Assembly (NCBI RefSeq): GCF_009930815.1
Contig: NZ_CP022222.1
Span: 2,460,501 to 2,524,500, forward strand
Reading direction: 5' to 3'
Length of the DNA stretch: 64,000 nucleotides
Origin: Bradyrhizobium sp. CCBAU 051011
GTDB taxonomy: Bacteria > Pseudomonadota > Alphaproteobacteria > Rhizobiales > Xanthobacteraceae
This document shows, in pieces, positions 63,333-64,000 of the stretch. The notes below the pieces were generated by a model. It searched no databases, had not been told where the DNA came from, and saw nothing but the letters and a program-made list of their open reading frames with translations. The translations under genes and the position numbers were made by a program. Numbering within the stretch: the stretch's first letter is position 1; the number at the start of each line of letters is the position of its first letter.

Positions 63333-64000
63333 ATGAGGCTCACCCTTTCGGTCATCAAGGCTGACATAGGCTCCGTCGGCGGCCATACCAAACCGTCTAC
63401 ACGCATGATGGCGGCTGTCGAGGGCGAGGTCGCGAAGGCGATCTGCGATGGCTTGCTGATCGACGCTTTCGTCTGCCACACCGGCGACGACATTGCGATC
63501 ATCATGACGCACACGCGGGGCGAAGGGAGCTCCGAGGTGCATCAACTTGCCTGGAAGGCGTTCCTCGCGGCCACCTCGGTCGCGAAAACCTCCGGGCTTT
63601 ATGGCGCCGGCCAGGATCTTCTCGTCGACGCACCGTCCGGAAATGTCCGCGGCGCCGGCCCGGGCGTCGCCGAGCTCAGCTTCGACCACAGCCTCTCGGG
63701 CACGAGACCTGCGGAGTCCTTCATGGTGTTCGCCGCCGACAAATGCGGCCCCGGCGCCTACAACCTGCCGCTCTATCTCGCCTTTGCCGATCCCATGTAT
63801 TGCGCCGGGCTGATGCTGCCGCCGATGATCAAGGGGTTCCGTTTCCATGTCATAGACATGGACAACACGGCCGGCGACAGCGTGATCGAACTCGACGCGC
63901 CCGCGGATGGCTACCAGATTGCCGCACTGCTCCGCGACAACGAGCGCTTTGGCATTGATCGCATCGTTTCCCGGACCCATGGCGAGGTCGCCGTCGCCGT
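63333..64000 (+). CDS. Archaeal-type fructose-1,6-bisphosphate aldolase/phosphatase (partial, cut by window edge)
   Basis: This is a bifunctional class V gluconeogenic enzyme. 222 residues are visible. They begin MRLTLSVIKADIGSVGGHTK, followed by DDIAIIMTH, GQDLL and AELSFDH, the Mg2+- and substrate-binding pattern of FBPA/P. SIK/DMD-type metal sites continue with FHVIDMDN. ATG 63333 has GAGGAAA upstream. This enzyme type is common in archaea and deep-branching bacteria and is unusual here, suggesting past lateral gain. The gene runs off the window end. Confidence 0.9.
   Translation, partial: MRLTLSVIKADIGSVGGHTKPSTRMMAAVEGEVAKAICDGLLIDAFVCHTGDDIAIIMTHTRGEGSSEVHQLAWKAFLAATSVAKTSGLYGAGQDLLVDAPSGNVRGAGPGVAELSFDHSLSGTRPAESFMVFAADKCGPGAYNLPLYLAFADPMYCAGLMLPPMIKGFRFHVIDMDNTAGDSVIELDAPADGYQIAALLRDNERFGIDRIVSRTHGEVAVA

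Overview
The window is GC-rich chromosomal DNA of an alphaproteobacterium, most likely Bradyrhizobium or a close relative in the Nitrobacteraceae. This rests on the dnaA-dnaN-recF-gyrB order with rpsT upstream of dnaA, a DUF3551 secreted protein, MmcB, orphan Bug-type solute receptors, and a high load of palindromic intergenic repeats. No species call is possible from sequence alone.

Layout. 1-9 kb is the replication block on the minus strand: gyrB (cut by the window edge), recF, dnaN, dnaA and rpsT. It is interrupted by a plus-strand surface-polysaccharide acyltransferase between gyrB and recF and by a small frameshifted GIY-YIG nuclease cassette between recF and dnaN. A 1.2 kb gene-free stretch between dnaA and rpsT carries one perfect DnaA box. 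9-18 kb holds msrA, a polysaccharide-export lipoprotein, a Bug receptor, two alpha/beta hydrolases and a two-subunit molybdenum hydroxylase. 18-29 kb is accessory metabolism: an HD-GYP protein, a P450, an acyl-CoA ligase, a VOC protein, a second Bug receptor, an ArsR-SRPBCC-DUF899 operon with an apparently leaderless promoter-operator, DUF1428, an Asp/Glu racemase and a serine hydrolase. 29-38 kb has a chemoreceptor followed by genes that look metal (copper) related: an outer-membrane protein with a His-rich loop, a divergent PCuAC protein, and a membrane protein fused to DUF305. This part ends at an IS481-family element abutting tRNA-Arg(CCG). 39-50 kb has a universal stress protein, YccF, a flavin monooxygenase, a cNMP-binding patatin, two GGDEF/EAL proteins (the first broken by an in-frame amber codon) and an HWE-type histidine kinase. 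50-64 kb has an SDR, a cupin, a second P450, an SGNH-like protein, a luciferase-like oxidoreductase, an Lrp/AsnC regulator, an MFS exporter, a PHB-depolymerase-type esterase, a metallo-beta-lactamase-fold hydrolase, an RMD1 protein, a VWA protein, MmcB and the start of an archaeal-type FBP aldolase/phosphatase.

The most interesting signal is a set of ten intergenic elements of three sequence families that all begin GTCAT and end ATGAC. One copy encloses the GIY-YIG nuclease gene between perfect 30-bp inverted repeats. Another copy has no gene, and one of its end hairpins shows compensatory base changes. This suggests a nuclease-associated palindromic element system. Other notable signals are three 22-bp-phased direct repeats upstream of the PCuAC gene, a DnaA box in the loop of a perfect inverted repeat, and an 18-bp tandem repeat containing GANTC sites upstream of dnaA.
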